Source of the DNA: Clostridia bacterium
GTDB lineage: Bacteria; Bacillota; Clostridia; Oscillospirales; UBA644
Reading direction: 5' to 3'
DNA length: 64,000 nucleotides
NCBI GenBank assembly: GCA_017427285.1
Contig: JAFRTE010000037.1
Location: forward strand, 1-64,000
Under the pieces are notes generated by a model. The model made no database searches, had not been told where the DNA came from, and saw only the letters and a program-made list of their open reading frames with translations. The position numbers and the translations under genes are program-made. Positions 7,007 to 16,983 of the stretch are shown piece by piece. Each line of letters starts with the position of its first letter. Position 1 is the first letter of the stretch.

Positions 7007-9446
7007 CTTGCTCCGTCCTTTCCGTTTTCTTATCCGCGGGTTCTTCGGATATATTGTTTACATCTTCCTGCTCGAAAGAGTTTTCGTTTTCCGTTTCTTC
7101 GGTTTTTTCTGACTTTTCCTCTTCGGGAGCTGTTTCGCTTTCGGGAGCTGTTTCGCTTTCAGAGCCCGATTCCGGATCGGCTGCCGTTTCATCGGCAGCA
7201 TGCTCTTCTTTTTCGGTAGAAACATCGGCATCGGTTTTTTCTTCCGGCTTTGTTTCTTCTTCTGCGACAGCTTCCGTTTCTGCAGTTTCGCTTACGGCTT
7301 TCTGCTGTAATTCATCTATCGTTTCAACGTCTTCGTAATTGTCGTCTTCGTAATCATCGTCTTCGGAGTCGTCGTCATCAAGAAGGATATATTTCGGCTC
7401 TTCCTCTTTTCTGCGAGCTTTCGATAAAACAAGATACAGTATTCCTCCGAGCGCAACAAGCGCGATAATTATATAAATAAGCATATCGCTCTTCATAAAC
7501 GATTCGAAAGCCGACTCTTTCTGAGGTTCGATGTTGGGAGTGACGGACTCGGCAGGATCATTGTTTGCTTCCGACGGGAGATTTTCTTCCTGTTCGGTGT
7601 TTTCGTTCGTTTCAGAGTTTTCTTCGGGTTCGGGCGGAGTTGTTTCGCCCTCTGTTTCCTGCTGCGGCTCGGTAGTTTCTGTCTGTTCGGGCTGTTGCTC
7701 GGAGTTTTTGGGGTCTTCGGGGTTTTCTTCGGTACCGGTTTGCTCACCGTTTTCGGGATCTGTCGGTTCGGTGTTTTCTTCGGGGGGTTCGGTTTCTTCT
7801 GTTGCTGATCCGGGTACGAACGGCAGATTCGGTATAATTCTCAAATCGTCGGGATTAATTACCCGAGTATCGGACGACAAAGAACTGCCAGCATTTTCAT
7901 CGGGGTTTTCCGTCTCGAGAAGGATAAGAGCTTTGACGTACGTTCTAAGATTGTTTCTTGCATTGTCAACCTCCCTCTGAGTTGCGTATTCGTTTTGATA
8001 AACGGTGACAGCTGCCTCATACGGCTCGATAAGCGCCTCAACGGTTGCGCGGTCGTAAAGCTCATAGTCGTAAAGAAGAACTCCGTATGCCTGGCTGAGA
8101 TATCTGTAAAGGGAAGATTTGTCTGCGGGAACAAACTGCTCGGCATAGTTCTGAGTTGCGAACGATAAAGTATTAGTCTGGTTTTTGATCTCTTCGAGAG
8201 TAGCCTCCTGATTATCGTATACCGCCTTTGCGTCGGTATAATACGGCATGATCCGGTCTACGGATTCCGCCGTATACATATAATAATTTCTGTAAAGGAC
8301 GTTGTAAGCGGCGTCGAGTGCGGCGGCAAGCTCTGTTCTGGCCTCGTTCAGCTCAATTTCGGGAGTGACGTCGGGTTCTTCGGGCTCGGGAGGAGTTTCG
8401 GATTCGGGGGGTGTTTCGGGAACAAGATATTCGGATAGATCGCAGTCATATCTTGCAAGTTCGGTATAAGGATAATAAATCGAGGAGACGAGATGATTTC
8501 CCTTTAAAGATGCGTTTGATTTAAGGAGATAATCCGTTGTAACTTCGGTATGGTTTCCGTTTTCGTCAATGGGTCCGTCCCAGAGAATATCGAGATGATA
8601 CCAGTTTCCGTCTATGTTAACGAGATTCCAGACATGTTCTTCAAGTTCGGTTTTGTTTTTTGTAAAACCGCGGACAAGGATGTTTTCAAAGCCGAGTTCG
8701 TCAAGAAAAAGAGAGGTCAATCCCGCATATTCTTCGCAAACGCCTTTGCCGTCACGGATAAACGCATATGTGCTTTTACGCTGAGTTAAGGAAGTATCAT
8801 AGCTGAAGCGGCCGTCAAGCATAAAGGAATTAAGCTCGAGTATCTGCTTAACTTTGGGCAGATCGCGCCAGTTATCGGCGTTGGGACGGACATAGTTTTC
8901 AATGATCCCGTTTATTTCTTCAACGCCCTCGCCGACTACGAGAGCAACGTGCAAAAACAGCTCCGAAACTTCCCCTGTTTCGGGATCGTACGTCATACTG
9001 TAGCTTGCTCCGTAAAGATAAACAATAGTTGAAACGTATTTTTTGCCGAGGTCGGACGTTATTTCGAGGAAGACCTCTTCAATTATTTCGTTTAAGGAAT
9101 CCTGCGCGGAGTTTACATCTGTTTCGGTAATATCTGAAATTCTGAAAGAATGGACGACAACGTCTTTCTCGACGGGCTTTGCGCTCTCCGAGATAATTAT
9201 CTGTCTTTTAACATATGTATTTGTTTTTTTAGAAAGAAGATCTTCCGTAGTTGCCTGTTGGTAAAAATCTATTATTTCATCGGTGGTTTTAACGTCTATA
9301 TAAACCGGTTCTTCGGTCATTTCAAACGTAAAATTACCCATTTCGGCAAAAGACGGAAGTGATACCGCTGCGATAAAGCAGGCAAAAACTGCGGAAAGCA
9401 GCAGTAATTTCAGGATAAAACGGTTAATTTCAGATAATTTTCGCAT
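6996..9446 (-). CDS. Surface-anchored transglutaminase-like protein with acidic cytoplasmic tail
   Basis: An 816-residue protein. A signal peptide lies at about residues 10-35. A transglutaminase-core domain follows (about 215-300) with the Cys in GKGVCEEYAG, the His in EEHVWNLV and the Asp in YHLDILWDG, a complete Cys-His-Asp triad. Then come a Pro/Glu linker, two FIVAR-like helical repeats (each with TV/SV..L..YY.A...Y.N..AT..E), a long Glu/Thr/Pro-rich stretch, and a membrane segment at about 650-675. The last 130 residues are very acidic and would be cytoplasmic by this topology. A peptidase or crosslinking role at the cell wall is inferred. Coupled to deoD downstream. Confidence 0.75.
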   Translation of the reverse strand: MRKLSEINRFILKLLLLSAVFACFIAAVSLPSFAEMGNFTFEMTEEPVYIDVKTTDEIIDFYQQATTEDLLSKKTNTYVKRQIIISESAKPVEKDVVVHSFRISDITETDVNSAQDSLNEIIEEVFLEITSDLGKKYVSTIVYLYGASYSMTYDPETGEVSELFLHVALVVGEGVEEINGIIENYVRPNADNWRDLPKVKQILELNSFMLDGRFSYDTSLTQRKSTYAFIRDGKGVCEEYAGLTSLFLDELGFENILVRGFTKNKTELEEHVWNLVNIDGNWYHLDILWDGPIDENGNHTEVTTDYLLKSNASLKGNHLVSSIYYPYTELARYDCDLSEYLVPETPPESETPPEPEEPDVTPEIELNEARTELAAALDAAYNVLYRNYYMYTAESVDRIMPYYTDAKAVYDNQEATLEEIKNQTNTLSFATQNYAEQFVPADKSSLYRYLSQAYGVLLYDYELYDRATVEALIEPYEAAVTVYQNEYATQREVDNARNNLRTYVKALILLETENPDENAGSSLSSDTRVINPDDLRIIPNLPFVPGSATEETEPPEENTEPTDPENGEQTGTEENPEDPKNSEQQPEQTETTEPQQETEGETTPPEPEENSETNENTEQEENLPSEANNDPAESVTPNIEPQKESAFESFMKSDMLIYIIIALVALGGILYLVLSKARRKEEEPKYILLDDDDSEDDDYEDDNYEDVETIDELQQKAVSETAETEAVAEEETKPEEKTDADVSTEKEEHAADETAADPESGSESETAPESETAPEEEKSEKTEETENENSFEQEDVNNISEEPADKKTERTEQGEQ

Positions 9447-9590
9447 ATATACTCACACAACTCCTCAACTGTATGATTATAGCATATACAATAATAATTA
9501 CAATGTAAGAAATATGAACATTTTGTAAAATCAGACTTTTTGTTTCGTCTGCAATCGGTTAGACTGAATAAACGGCGGATTGTTCCCTAA

Positions 9591-9616
9591 AAAACTGCCG
9601 CATCGGCGGCAGTTTT
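9591..9616 (-). terminator. Terminator of the V-ATPase/lplA/GH43 operon
   Basis: A stem ACTGCCGC/GCGGCAGT with a 4-base loop, flanked by A and T runs. On the minus strand it ends in TTTTTT after the GH43 stop. Confidence 0.85.
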
Positions 9617-9640
9617 CGGTTGTTGACCGTATGATTGTTG

Positions 9641-10486
9641 TCAGCTTTTTCTTGCGGGTATGCCGTTAACTTCCTCAATATCCACTATTACGGGACGTTC
9701 GAGAGGTGTTTTGTTTGGCTGATGACAGATAAATTTAAGATCGCCATCAAACGTTCTGAATATCATACCGTGTCCGCCGTCCTGCTCAAAAAGGAGGTCT
9801 TCGGAATGTTTCCACGGGCCGCGTATACCGTTTTCGGAGCAGATTACCGCTTCAAGATATCCTTTTTCGGCAAAGCTTGACCAGATCATGGAAAGCTTGC
9901 CTTCCGAAGAGCGGTACATATACGGGCCGTCGGTAACATATGCATCCTCGCCGAACGGTTTGACCTTGGGATGTTCGGACGCCGTCAGGATAAGGATCGG
10001 CTCGCCCACGGTGTTTTTCAGGTCCGCGGAAAGCTCCTGCGCATATATTTTACCGTCTTTTATCTGGACCCATTCATGGCTGAATACGATATACGGTCGT
10101 CCGTCTTCAACGTAAAACGTGCCGTCAAGACAAACCCAGCCCTGCGGGGTCACGCCTCCGTTGCTGTGAAGAGCAAAAGGACCGGTCGGGGTCTCGGATC
10201 TGAGAATATACGTTGCGTTCGTCGGGTCGTTGAAGGTAACGAACATATAATATGCGCCGTTGTATTTGTGGACCTCGGGAGCCCACATATGGGCTTTCCA
10301 TTCTCTGTCGGTCGGAGCAGTGAATACTTCGTGAGGATCACTCCACGTTTCAAGGTCCGTGCTTGTGTAAACGTCCAGTCCCGTTGAGGTTCCCCAGCAC
10401 GAGGCGCCGCGCGTACCGTAAAGATAATATGTTCCGTTTTCTGCAAGGATAAACGGATCTCTGATATTAATGTCGGTAAGTTTCAT
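9641..10486 (-). CDS. Glycoside hydrolase family 43 enzyme
   Basis: A 281-residue five-bladed beta-propeller hydrolase, probably acting on arabinose- or xylose-containing glycans. Visible are INIRDPFIL with the catalytic-base Asp near residue 10, WAPEVHKY in the second blade (Asp replaced by the usual Glu context), DGTFYVEDGRPYIVFSHEW, and AYVTDGPYMYRS with DGP before the proposed acid. No signal peptide, so cytoplasmic action on imported oligosaccharides is likely. I chose the ATG at 10486: an AGAGGT site lies just upstream, inside the end of the PHP gene, and the longer reading uses TTG. It is the last gene of the operon that begins with V-ATPase. Confidence 0.85.
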   Translation of the reverse strand: MKLTDINIRDPFILAENGTYYLYGTRGASCWGTSTGLDVYTSTDLETWSDPHEVFTAPTDREWKAHMWAPEVHKYNGAYYMFVTFNDPTNATYILRSETPTGPFALHSNGGVTPQGWVCLDGTFYVEDGRPYIVFSHEWVQIKDGKIYAQELSADLKNTVGEPILILTASEHPKVKPFGEDAYVTDGPYMYRSSEGKLSMIWSSFAEKGYLEAVICSENGIRGPWKHSEDLLFEQDGGHGMIFRTFDGDLKFICHQPNKTPLERPVIVDIEEVNGIPARKS

Positions 10487-10490
10487 ATTT

Positions 10491-11783
10491 CTACCTCTTT
10501 TCAACGGAATTTTTACCTATTGCGGAGTAAAACGCGATCCTGTCGTTAAGATACGGAAGAGCGAGGTTTGTTTTTTCGGAAACGAAGCTGCGTTCGAGAT
10601 TCTTTGTTGCGGCTGCTTCATGCCCTATAAGCGCCCATGCTGCATCCTGCAGATTTGAAAACTCAGGCGCCCGCTGAGCCATACAGATAAAATTCTGGCG
10701 CGGGGTATTGATATCTTCGCCGCTTATCTGGAAAAAACCGTATTTATCGCATAAAGCGCGCAAACGGCGAAGCTGTTCGACGGTGTTTCTCGACGGCATA
10801 TAAGTAATTGCGTTAAACCCGATTTTTTTAAGCCATACTATGAGGTCTTCGAGAAAATCGTCTTCGAATTTCTGCGCCCTTTTATCTCCGGTTACGCTTG
10901 CGGTAACGTCTCCGAGATACGGATACGCCATGATCGATCCCGTTTTATTTGCAAGAGCGATAATTTTGGAAACGTCGGGGCATTCGTCCTCGTTTGCGTC
11001 TATATAAAACCGCGTTACGTCGCTTTTCAGCACGCCGAGAAGGTCGTATTCATAGCATTTGTTTTCGGGGTCTGAAAGAAAGCCCTTGATTTTCGCGGAA
11101 ACGTTGTATTTCAGCCTGTTTTCGAGAAAATCCACTACCTTTTCTCCCCTGCCGAATTTTTCGGTTATTTTTTTGCTTACGGCAAAGAGGATATGACGTT
11201 CGGTAATGCTTCCGCCGTTTTTGAATTCGGACAAAGGAACGATATCGCCGTCAAAATCCACCGTAATGTCGAATGGTGAAAGAATTGCGTTGAGATTGTC
11301 TGTCATCTTTCTGTTGCGTTCGATTCTCGCCGCTGTGATGGGGCGGAAATACTCCGCGACCGTCTGAAACTGCGTATGCGGAATACCGTGAAGCGAGCAG
11401 TAGATGACGGAAAGCTGATCGGGATTGTTTATCTTTTTGCCTTCAAACGGCGAATTTTTAACGCTGACTCTGCACTCTGCTCCGCATGTGGACGCAACTC
11501 CGATATATTTTGTTGCTTCAACAAATTCTTCGCAGCCGCCTACGCTGTCATGGTCCATAATGCCAACGGTGGAAAGACCTGCCATAAAGCCGAAATACGC
11601 CGCTGCTGACGGGGAATACGGCGAGAAAGAGTATGTTGTGTGGATGTGATTGTTTACGTCGTTCTGTCCTTTTTCGGGGACTATTTCACCCGACGAAATC
11701 ATTTTTCCGAGCTCGTGCGCCGCGGCAAGACGCGTTGCGCGTACAGGCGAGTTTAATTCGTTTTCCAGAACTGTTCTGTCCAT
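10491..11783 (-). CDS. PHP-domain metal-dependent phosphoesterase-like protein
   Basis: A 430-residue protein with a PHP domain from about residue 40: NNHIHTTYSFSPYSP (metal-binding His pair), VGIMDHDSVGG, and GAECRVS. Later come IMAYPYLGDV and NAITYMPSRNT, with a C-terminal GEDINTPRQNF in place of the usual GSDxH motif. Other PHP proteins hydrolyse phosphoesters of nucleotides or sugars with three metals; the substrate here is unknown. The ATG at 11783 has TAGGAGA upstream and is preferred over an in-frame ATG 24 bases earlier. It follows lplA by 11 bases and precedes the GH43 by 4. Confidence 0.75.
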   Translation of the reverse strand: MDRTVLENELNSPVRATRLAAAHELGKMISSGEIVPEKGQNDVNNHIHTTYSFSPYSPSAAAYFGFMAGLSTVGIMDHDSVGGCEEFVEATKYIGVASTCGAECRVSVKNSPFEGKKINNPDQLSVIYCSLHGIPHTQFQTVAEYFRPITAARIERNRKMTDNLNAILSPFDITVDFDGDIVPLSEFKNGGSITERHILFAVSKKITEKFGRGEKVVDFLENRLKYNVSAKIKGFLSDPENKCYEYDLLGVLKSDVTRFYIDANEDECPDVSKIIALANKTGSIMAYPYLGDVTASVTGDKRAQKFEDDFLEDLIVWLKKIGFNAITYMPSRNTVEQLRRLRALCDKYGFFQISGEDINTPRQNFICMAQRAPEFSNLQDAAWALIGHEAAATKNLERSFVSEKTNLALPYLNDRIAFYSAIGKNSVEKR

Positions 11784-11794
11784 ATTTATATCTC

Positions 11795-12778
11795 CTAAAA
11801 AAAACATCTGATCAATTCGTCTTCTTTAACGCCGATAAAAAAGCTGCTCACGTCGAGGTTTTTAAAAAGCGACCTCAGCGCCTTCTCGCTGTGTTCTGTG
11901 CCTATAAGCGCGGAAATAAATTCTTCCTTCGGTTTAACCGAGAAGAAATCCCCGAAGACCGCGGCGTTTTTTATTATTCCTTCCGAAATATCAAGTTGGA
12001 TTTCAACCGTACCGCACGATAAATATGAAGACGAGGAAAACGCATATTTAGGCGAATTGCCGTAATTCCATCCCCATGTGCGGTATTTTGATTCGGCAAG
12101 CTTGTTTATTTGCAAAAGTTCGTTTTCGGTAAGAGCGGATTTCGAACAGGAATAATTCTCGCAAAGGTATTTTTCAAGTATCCGTATAAAATCCTTTGCG
12201 GTAAGGTCTATTTCGGAGGGAATAAAGTCTTTTATATTTGCAACTCTCGAACGGACGGACTGTATCGCCTTTGACTTTATTTTATTCTCGTTTACCCTTA
12301 ATACCTCGCTCATCAGATCAAGGTCGGAAGAAAACAGAAGCGTGCCGTGATGAAGAATGCGTCCGTCTGAAATATGCTGTGCATTCCCCGAAATTTTACA
12401 TCCGTTTACAATAAGATCGTTTCTGCCCGAAAACTCCGCTTTGACGCCGAGAGACTCAAGTGCGTTTTTTATTGGTGAAACAAATTTCTCAAAATCCAGA
12501 CCGTCCGTTGATAAAGCGGACGAAATAACCGAATAATTTACGTTTCCAAGGTCATGAAAAACGGCTCCGCCGCCGGTTATTCTGCGAACGACGGAGATGC
12601 CGTATTTTTCAATGGCTTCTTTGTTGATTTCCGCGAGAGTGTTTTGATTTCTGCCGATAATTACCGCATTGTTATTCTGCCACAGTAAAACGGCGTCGTC
12701 ATTTGTATGCGAAAAGATATATTCTTCAGCCGCAAGATTGAATTGAGGTTCGGTTGAATCGAGAGTTAAAAGGCTCAT
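11795..12778 (-). CDS. lplA: Lipoate-protein ligase A
   Basis: A 327-residue enzyme that activates free lipoate with ATP and attaches it to lysine of lipoyl domains (2-oxoacid dehydrogenases or glycine cleavage H protein). It has the family marks RRITGGGAVFHDLGNVNYS (about residues 65-83), GRNDLIVNGCKISGNAQ with the catalytic Lys, and HHGTLLFSSDLDLM. The C-terminal 80 residues form the accessory domain, so the bipartite LplA is complete. The ATG at 12778 is preferred to the TTG one codon earlier. It lies 5 bases after the V-ATPase D gene, an unusual partner. Confidence 0.92.
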   Translation of the reverse strand: MSLLTLDSTEPQFNLAAEEYIFSHTNDDAVLLWQNNNAVIIGRNQNTLAEINKEAIEKYGISVVRRITGGGAVFHDLGNVNYSVISSALSTDGLDFEKFVSPIKNALESLGVKAEFSGRNDLIVNGCKISGNAQHISDGRILHHGTLLFSSDLDLMSEVLRVNENKIKSKAIQSVRSRVANIKDFIPSEIDLTAKDFIRILEKYLCENYSCSKSALTENELLQINKLAESKYRTWGWNYGNSPKYAFSSSSYLSCGTVEIQLDISEGIIKNAAVFGDFFSVKPKEEFISALIGTEHSEKALRSLFKNLDVSSFFIGVKEDELIRCFF

Positions 12779-12783
12779 CAAAC

Positions 12784-13434
12784 TTATATACCCTGTCTTG
12801 ATTCTGCGATCATCATATCTTTGACCTTCATAAGTCTTGTAATATTGCCTCGTTCGTTTTCTTCGAGTTTCATTACAATGCTTTTAACGGTAACTTCGAG
12901 ATTGGGAATCATGACGTGTTCAAGTGCATTTACGCGGCGTCTCGTTTTTTCTATTTCGGAAGCGAGGAGCTGAACGCTTTTTTCTGTTTCGGCAAGCTCG
13001 ATGAGTTTCGGGATGATGCCTGACAGCGCACCGACGGCAACGTCAAGTTCGGCAGACGTTGTAACGAAACCATATGAATAAATATCGGAATCTTTGCCCG
13101 TCATTGAATAATTGAAACGGGGAACGATCACGCTCATTATATTTTTCGATTCGGTTTCAAGCTCTGTTTCCTGTTTGGGGCATATCAAAGATTCCTCGAC
13201 TGCCTGCGAGGACATTGTTGCGGCAGCTATTGAAAAATAAGTCTGAACCTGTTTCAGGCTTTCTTCAACCGATGCGCGCAGTTCTCTGTTTTTCTTCACA
13301 AGTTCAAGAAACTGCTTGACCATTTCGTCCCGCTTATCTTTGAGCAGCTTGTGACCGCGGCGAGCCGTTTTCAGCCGTTTTTTAAGCTTTGACAGCTCCA
13401 TTCGCGTTGGATTTACCTTCATTACTGTTGCCAT
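12784..13434 (-). CDS. atpD: V/A-type ATP synthase subunit D
   Basis: A 216-residue coiled-coil protein that forms the central rotor shaft of the V1 sector with F. The N-terminus MKVNPTRMELSKLKKRLKTARRGHKLLKDKRDEM is diagnostic, and the C-terminal helix contains RRRVNALEHVMIPNLE, equally typical. It is the last V-ATPase gene in this operon, 36 bases after subunit B, followed almost directly by lplA. Confidence 0.95.
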   Translation of the reverse strand: MATVMKVNPTRMELSKLKKRLKTARRGHKLLKDKRDEMVKQFLELVKKNRELRASVEESLKQVQTYFSIAAATMSSQAVEESLICPKQETELETESKNIMSVIVPRFNYSMTGKDSDIYSYGFVTTSAELDVAVGALSGIIPKLIELAETEKSVQLLASEIEKTRRRVNALEHVMIPNLEVTVKSIVMKLEENERGNITRLMKVKDMMIAESRQGI

Positions 13435-13470
13435 TTTTATCTCCGAAAGGTATTTTTAAAGAATTGTTTT

Positions 13471-14850
13471 TCAGTCCTCTTTTTTCTTTGCGTATTTATC
13501 GTAAATGGGCTGTTTTATACGTTTAAGCTCGGAACGCGGGAACACGGAAAGGAGCTCCCAGCCGAGATCGAGCGTTTCTTCGATGGAGCGGTCTGTATCG
13601 TAGCCCTGATTTACGTATTTTTCTTCAAACTCATCGGCAAATTTCGCATATATGCGGTCTATCGGCGTAAGAGCGGCTTCACCGAGGATAACCATAAGCT
13701 CTTTTGCCTCTTTGCCTCTTGCATAGCATGCGAAAAGCTGGTTCATGGTATTTGCATGGTCTTCTCTTGTCTTGCCTGCGCCGATTCCTTTGTCTTTAAG
13801 ACGTGAAAGCGACGGCAAAACGTCTATCGGAGGCGTTACGCCTTTTTTGTGAAGCTCTCTTGAAAGGATAATCTGTCCTTCGGTGATATATCCCGTAAGG
13901 TCGGGAATAGGATGAGTTTTGTCGTCTTCGGGCATACTGAGGATGGGGATCATTGTGATGGAGCCATCGCTCCCCTTTCTTCTGCCTGCACGCTCATACA
14001 TAGTTGCGAGGTCTGTATACATATATCCGGGATATCCGCGTCTGCCGGGAACTTCTTTTCTTGCCGCGGAAACTTCGCGGATCGCTTCGGCATAGTTTGT
14101 GATATCGGTCATGATTACAAGAACGTGCATCCCAAGATCAAACGCAAGATATTCCGCTGCGGTAAGAGCGACACGCGGTGTTGAAATACGTGCGATCGCG
14201 GAGTCTGACGAGAGATTTATGAAAAGTACCGTTCTGTCTATGGCGCCGGTACGCTTAAAGTCGGAAATAAAGAAGTCTGCTTCTTCAAAAGTGATGCCTA
14301 CAGCGGCAAAAACGACCGCAAATTTCGAATCCGTTCCGAGTACCTTCGCCTGTCTTGCGATCTGTGCGGCAAGATTGGCGTGGGGAAGACCGGAGCCGGA
14401 GAAGATGGGGAGTTTCTGTCCGCGAACGAGAGTATTCAGTCCGTCAATGGCGGAAACGCCTGTCTGAATAAATTCGGACGGGTAGTTTCTGGCGGCGGGG
14501 TTCATCGGAACGCCGTTTATATCCATCATTTTTTCCGCGATAACGGGTACGGCGTTGTCTATAGGTCTGCCCAGGCCGTCGAATATTCTGCCGAGGATAT
14601 CGGGAGAAACGCCGAATTCAATACCCGTGCCGAGGAAACGCACGGAGCTTTCCGCAAGATTCATACCTGCTGAAGAATCGAAAAGCTGAACGATCGCATC
14701 TGTTCCGTTTACTTCGAGCACTTTGCAGCGGCGGATTTCGCCTGTCTGAGTGCGGATTTCGCCAAGTTCGCCGTATGTTACGCCCGAAACGTTACGAACG
14801 ACCATAAGAGGGCCGGCGACTTCCCGGATCGACTTATATTCCTTATGCAT
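13471..14850 (-). CDS. atpB: V/A-type ATP synthase subunit B
   Basis: The 459-residue non-catalytic subunit of the V1 hexamer. It shows [12 protein letters not shown] near residue 88, [22 protein letters not shown] in place of a true P-loop (as normal for B), and the highly conserved [17 protein letters not shown] and [20 protein letters not shown] stretches. Its ATG overlaps the stop of subunit A by one base (TAATG), giving coupled translation in 1:1 ratio as needed for A3B3. Confidence 0.96.
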   Translation of the reverse strand: MHKEYKSIREVAGPLMVVRNVSGVTYGELGEIRTQTGEIRRCKVLEVNGTDAIVQLFDSSAGMNLAESSVRFLGTGIEFGVSPDILGRIFDGLGRPIDNAVPVIAEKMMDINGVPMNPAARNYPSEFIQTGVSAIDGLNTLVRGQKLPIFSGSGLPHANLAAQIARQAKVLGTDSKFAVVFAAVGITFEEADFFISDFKRTGAIDRTVLFINLSSDSAIARISTPRVALTAAEYLAFDLGMHVLVIMTDITNYAEAIREVSAARKEVPGRRGYPGYMYTDLATMYERAGRRKGSDGSITMIPILSMPEDDKTHPIPDLTGYITEGQIILSRELHKKGVTPPIDVLPSLSRLKDKGIGAGKTREDHANTMNQLFACYARGKEAKELMVILGEAALTPIDRIYAKFADEFEEKYVNQGYDTDRSIEETLDLGWELLSVFPRSELKRIKQPIYDKYAKKKED

Positions 14851-16637
14851 TATTCGTCGACCTCCTTCATTTTGAGAATATTTTCAATCTCTTCATCTAT
14901 CTGCGCCGATACCTTTCCGAATTCGGAAGGGACGTCGGCTTCTGGAACGTCTTTCATATGCGCGATCCTGTCTCTGACAGGAGCACTGATAAGTTTGTCG
15001 AGATCTGCGCCTTTCGTAAGTGCTTCGACCGCTTTTTTGTTGAAATTCATAATAAGAGTAAGAATTGAATTTTGCTTTGAAAGCGAAGAGTATGAGTCAT
15101 CAATACTCATCGCGTCCTGCTGCAAAAAGTCTTCTCGAATTGACTTTGCGGTTTCCATTGTTAGACGGTCGGAAGCGGAAAGCGCGTCTATACCGACGAG
15201 TTTTACTATTTCTTCGAGTTCACTTTCTATCTGCAGTATTTTAAGCGCCTGCGAAGACTGCTTTTTCCAGTCCGGCGCATAGTTTGCGGTAATGTAATCG
15301 GCTATCTTATCGTAATAAAGAGAATACGAGTTTAGCCAGTTGATTGCGGGGAAGTGGCGTTTGTATGCGAGCGACGAGTCAAGACCCCAAAAAACTTTGA
15401 CTATACGCATCGTTGCCTGAGCAACGGGGTCCGAAAGGTCGCCGCCTGCGGGAGACACCGCTCCGATCGCAGAAACGGTACCCTTTCTGACGTCTGAACC
15501 GAGACAGTTGACGTATCCCGCGCGTTCGTAGAACTGTGCGAGACGGGAAGTAAGATAGGCGGGATAACCTTCTTCACCGGGCATTTCCTCAAGACGGCCC
15601 GAGATTTCACGCAGCGCTTCCGCCCAGCGTGAAGTTGAGTCCGCCATTATTGCAACGTCGTAGCCCATATCGCGGAAATATTCGGCGATCGTTATTCCCG
15701 TATAAATAGACGCTTCGCGAGCGGCAACGGGCATATCGGAAGTATTCGCGATAAGCACCGTTCTGTTCATAAGACTCTGGCCTGTTCTGGGGTCTGATAT
15801 TTCGGGGAATTCAAGAAGAACGTCCGTCATTTCGTTTCCGCGTTCGCCGCAGCCGATGTAAACGACTATGTCAACGTCTGACCATTTTGCAAGCTGATGC
15901 TGAACGACTGTTTTTCCGCTTCCGAAAGGTCCGGGAACGCAGGACGTGCCGCCCTTGGCGAGAGGGAAGAAAGCGTCTATGCTTCTCTGTCCCGTAATAA
16001 AAGGCGCGCTCGGAGCCATTTTTGCCTTGTAAGGACGCGCTTTTCTGACCGGCCAGCGCTGCATAAGCTTGATCTCAACGGATTCTCCGTCCGGCTTTTT
16101 AACCTTTGCGACCATCTGATTTACAGTATAAGAGCCGGATTTGATATATATTATTTCGCCCTCGACTCCGGGGGGAACCATTATTTTATGCACGAAAACG
16201 GGGGTTTCCTGAACCGTGCCTACGATATCGCCGGCGGTTACGGTGTCCCCTATTTTAAGAGACGCTTCGAAATCCCAGTAAACGTCTCGGCTCAGCGCGG
16301 GGATATCTATTCCCTTTTCTATCAGAGCGCCGTATTTTTCGCGGATGGCTTCGAGCGGCCGCTGGATACCGTCGTATATATTCTTTATAAGACCGGGGCC
16401 GAGCTCGACCGACAGCTGCATATCGGTCGAAACGACTTCATCGCCGGGGCCGAGTCCGGCAGTTTCTTCATAGACCTGTATTGATGCCCTGTCGCCGCGC
16501 ATTTCTATTATTTCGCCTATAAGACGGGATTTGCCGACACGCACGACGTCGTACATATTCGCATCGCTCATACCTTCCGCAACAACGAGAGGTCCGGCGA
16601 CTTTGATTATTCTTCCTTCTGCGTTATTCGCTGCCAT
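14850..16637 (-). CDS. atpA: V/A-type ATP synthase catalytic subunit A
   Basis: The 595-residue catalytic subunit. The P-loop GPFGSGKT is at residues 236-243, the non-homologous bulge typical of A subunits lies before it (about 120-200), [13 protein letters not shown] carries the catalytic Glu, and [32 protein letters not shown] is conserved. The length is normal. It follows subunit F by 22 bases. Confidence 0.97.
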   Translation of the reverse strand: MAANNAEGRIIKVAGPLVVAEGMSDANMYDVVRVGKSRLIGEIIEMRGDRASIQVYEETAGLGPGDEVVSTDMQLSVELGPGLIKNIYDGIQRPLEAIREKYGALIEKGIDIPALSRDVYWDFEASLKIGDTVTAGDIVGTVQETPVFVHKIMVPPGVEGEIIYIKSGSYTVNQMVAKVKKPDGESVEIKLMQRWPVRKARPYKAKMAPSAPFITGQRSIDAFFPLAKGGTSCVPGPFGSGKTVVQHQLAKWSDVDIVVYIGCGERGNEMTDVLLEFPEISDPRTGQSLMNRTVLIANTSDMPVAAREASIYTGITIAEYFRDMGYDVAIMADSTSRWAEALREISGRLEEMPGEEGYPAYLTSRLAQFYERAGYVNCLGSDVRKGTVSAIGAVSPAGGDLSDPVAQATMRIVKVFWGLDSSLAYKRHFPAINWLNSYSLYYDKIADYITANYAPDWKKQSSQALKILQIESELEEIVKLVGIDALSASDRLTMETAKSIREDFLQQDAMSIDDSYSSLSKQNSILTLIMNFNKKAVEALTKGADLDKLISAPVRDRIAHMKDVPEADVPSEFGKVSAQIDEEIENILKMKEVDE

Positions 16638-16659
16638 TTTTAAACTCCTTGATAGTTTG

Positions 16660-16983
16660 TTAAGAATTCAGCAATATGTCTGCGCCTATCGCTTTTTCGG
16701 TAAGCGCTTTTATTGCAGCCATACCCGTACCCTGAGAACCGTTTTTGCCGGGAATGGAGATTATTGCCGGAACTGTTTTTTCGGCATAAAGAGATATCAG
16801 CGGCTGCATGCCGTTGTAATAGTCTTCGGTGACAAAAATCACGGGGTAACCGTCTTCGGACTCGGCAAGCTCTCTGACTGTTTTTTCCGCTTCCTGCAGC
16901 GTATTGGCCGTATGGACCTCAAAGCCGATAGCCATAAATCCGCGAACGCTGTCTCTGTCTCCGACACAGGCGATTTTATTCAT
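16660..16983 (-). CDS. atpF: V/A-type ATP synthase subunit F
   Basis: A 107-residue Rossmann-like protein of the central stalk. [23 protein letters not shown] is the expected start, and [22 protein letters not shown] lies near the C-terminus. The ATG overlaps the end of subunit C by 8 bases. Confidence 0.93.
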   Translation of the reverse strand: MNKIACVGDRDSVRGFMAIGFEVHTANTLQEAEKTVRELAESEDGYPVIFVTEDYYNGMQPLISLYAEKTVPAIISIPGKNGSQGTGMAAIKALTEKAIGADILLNS

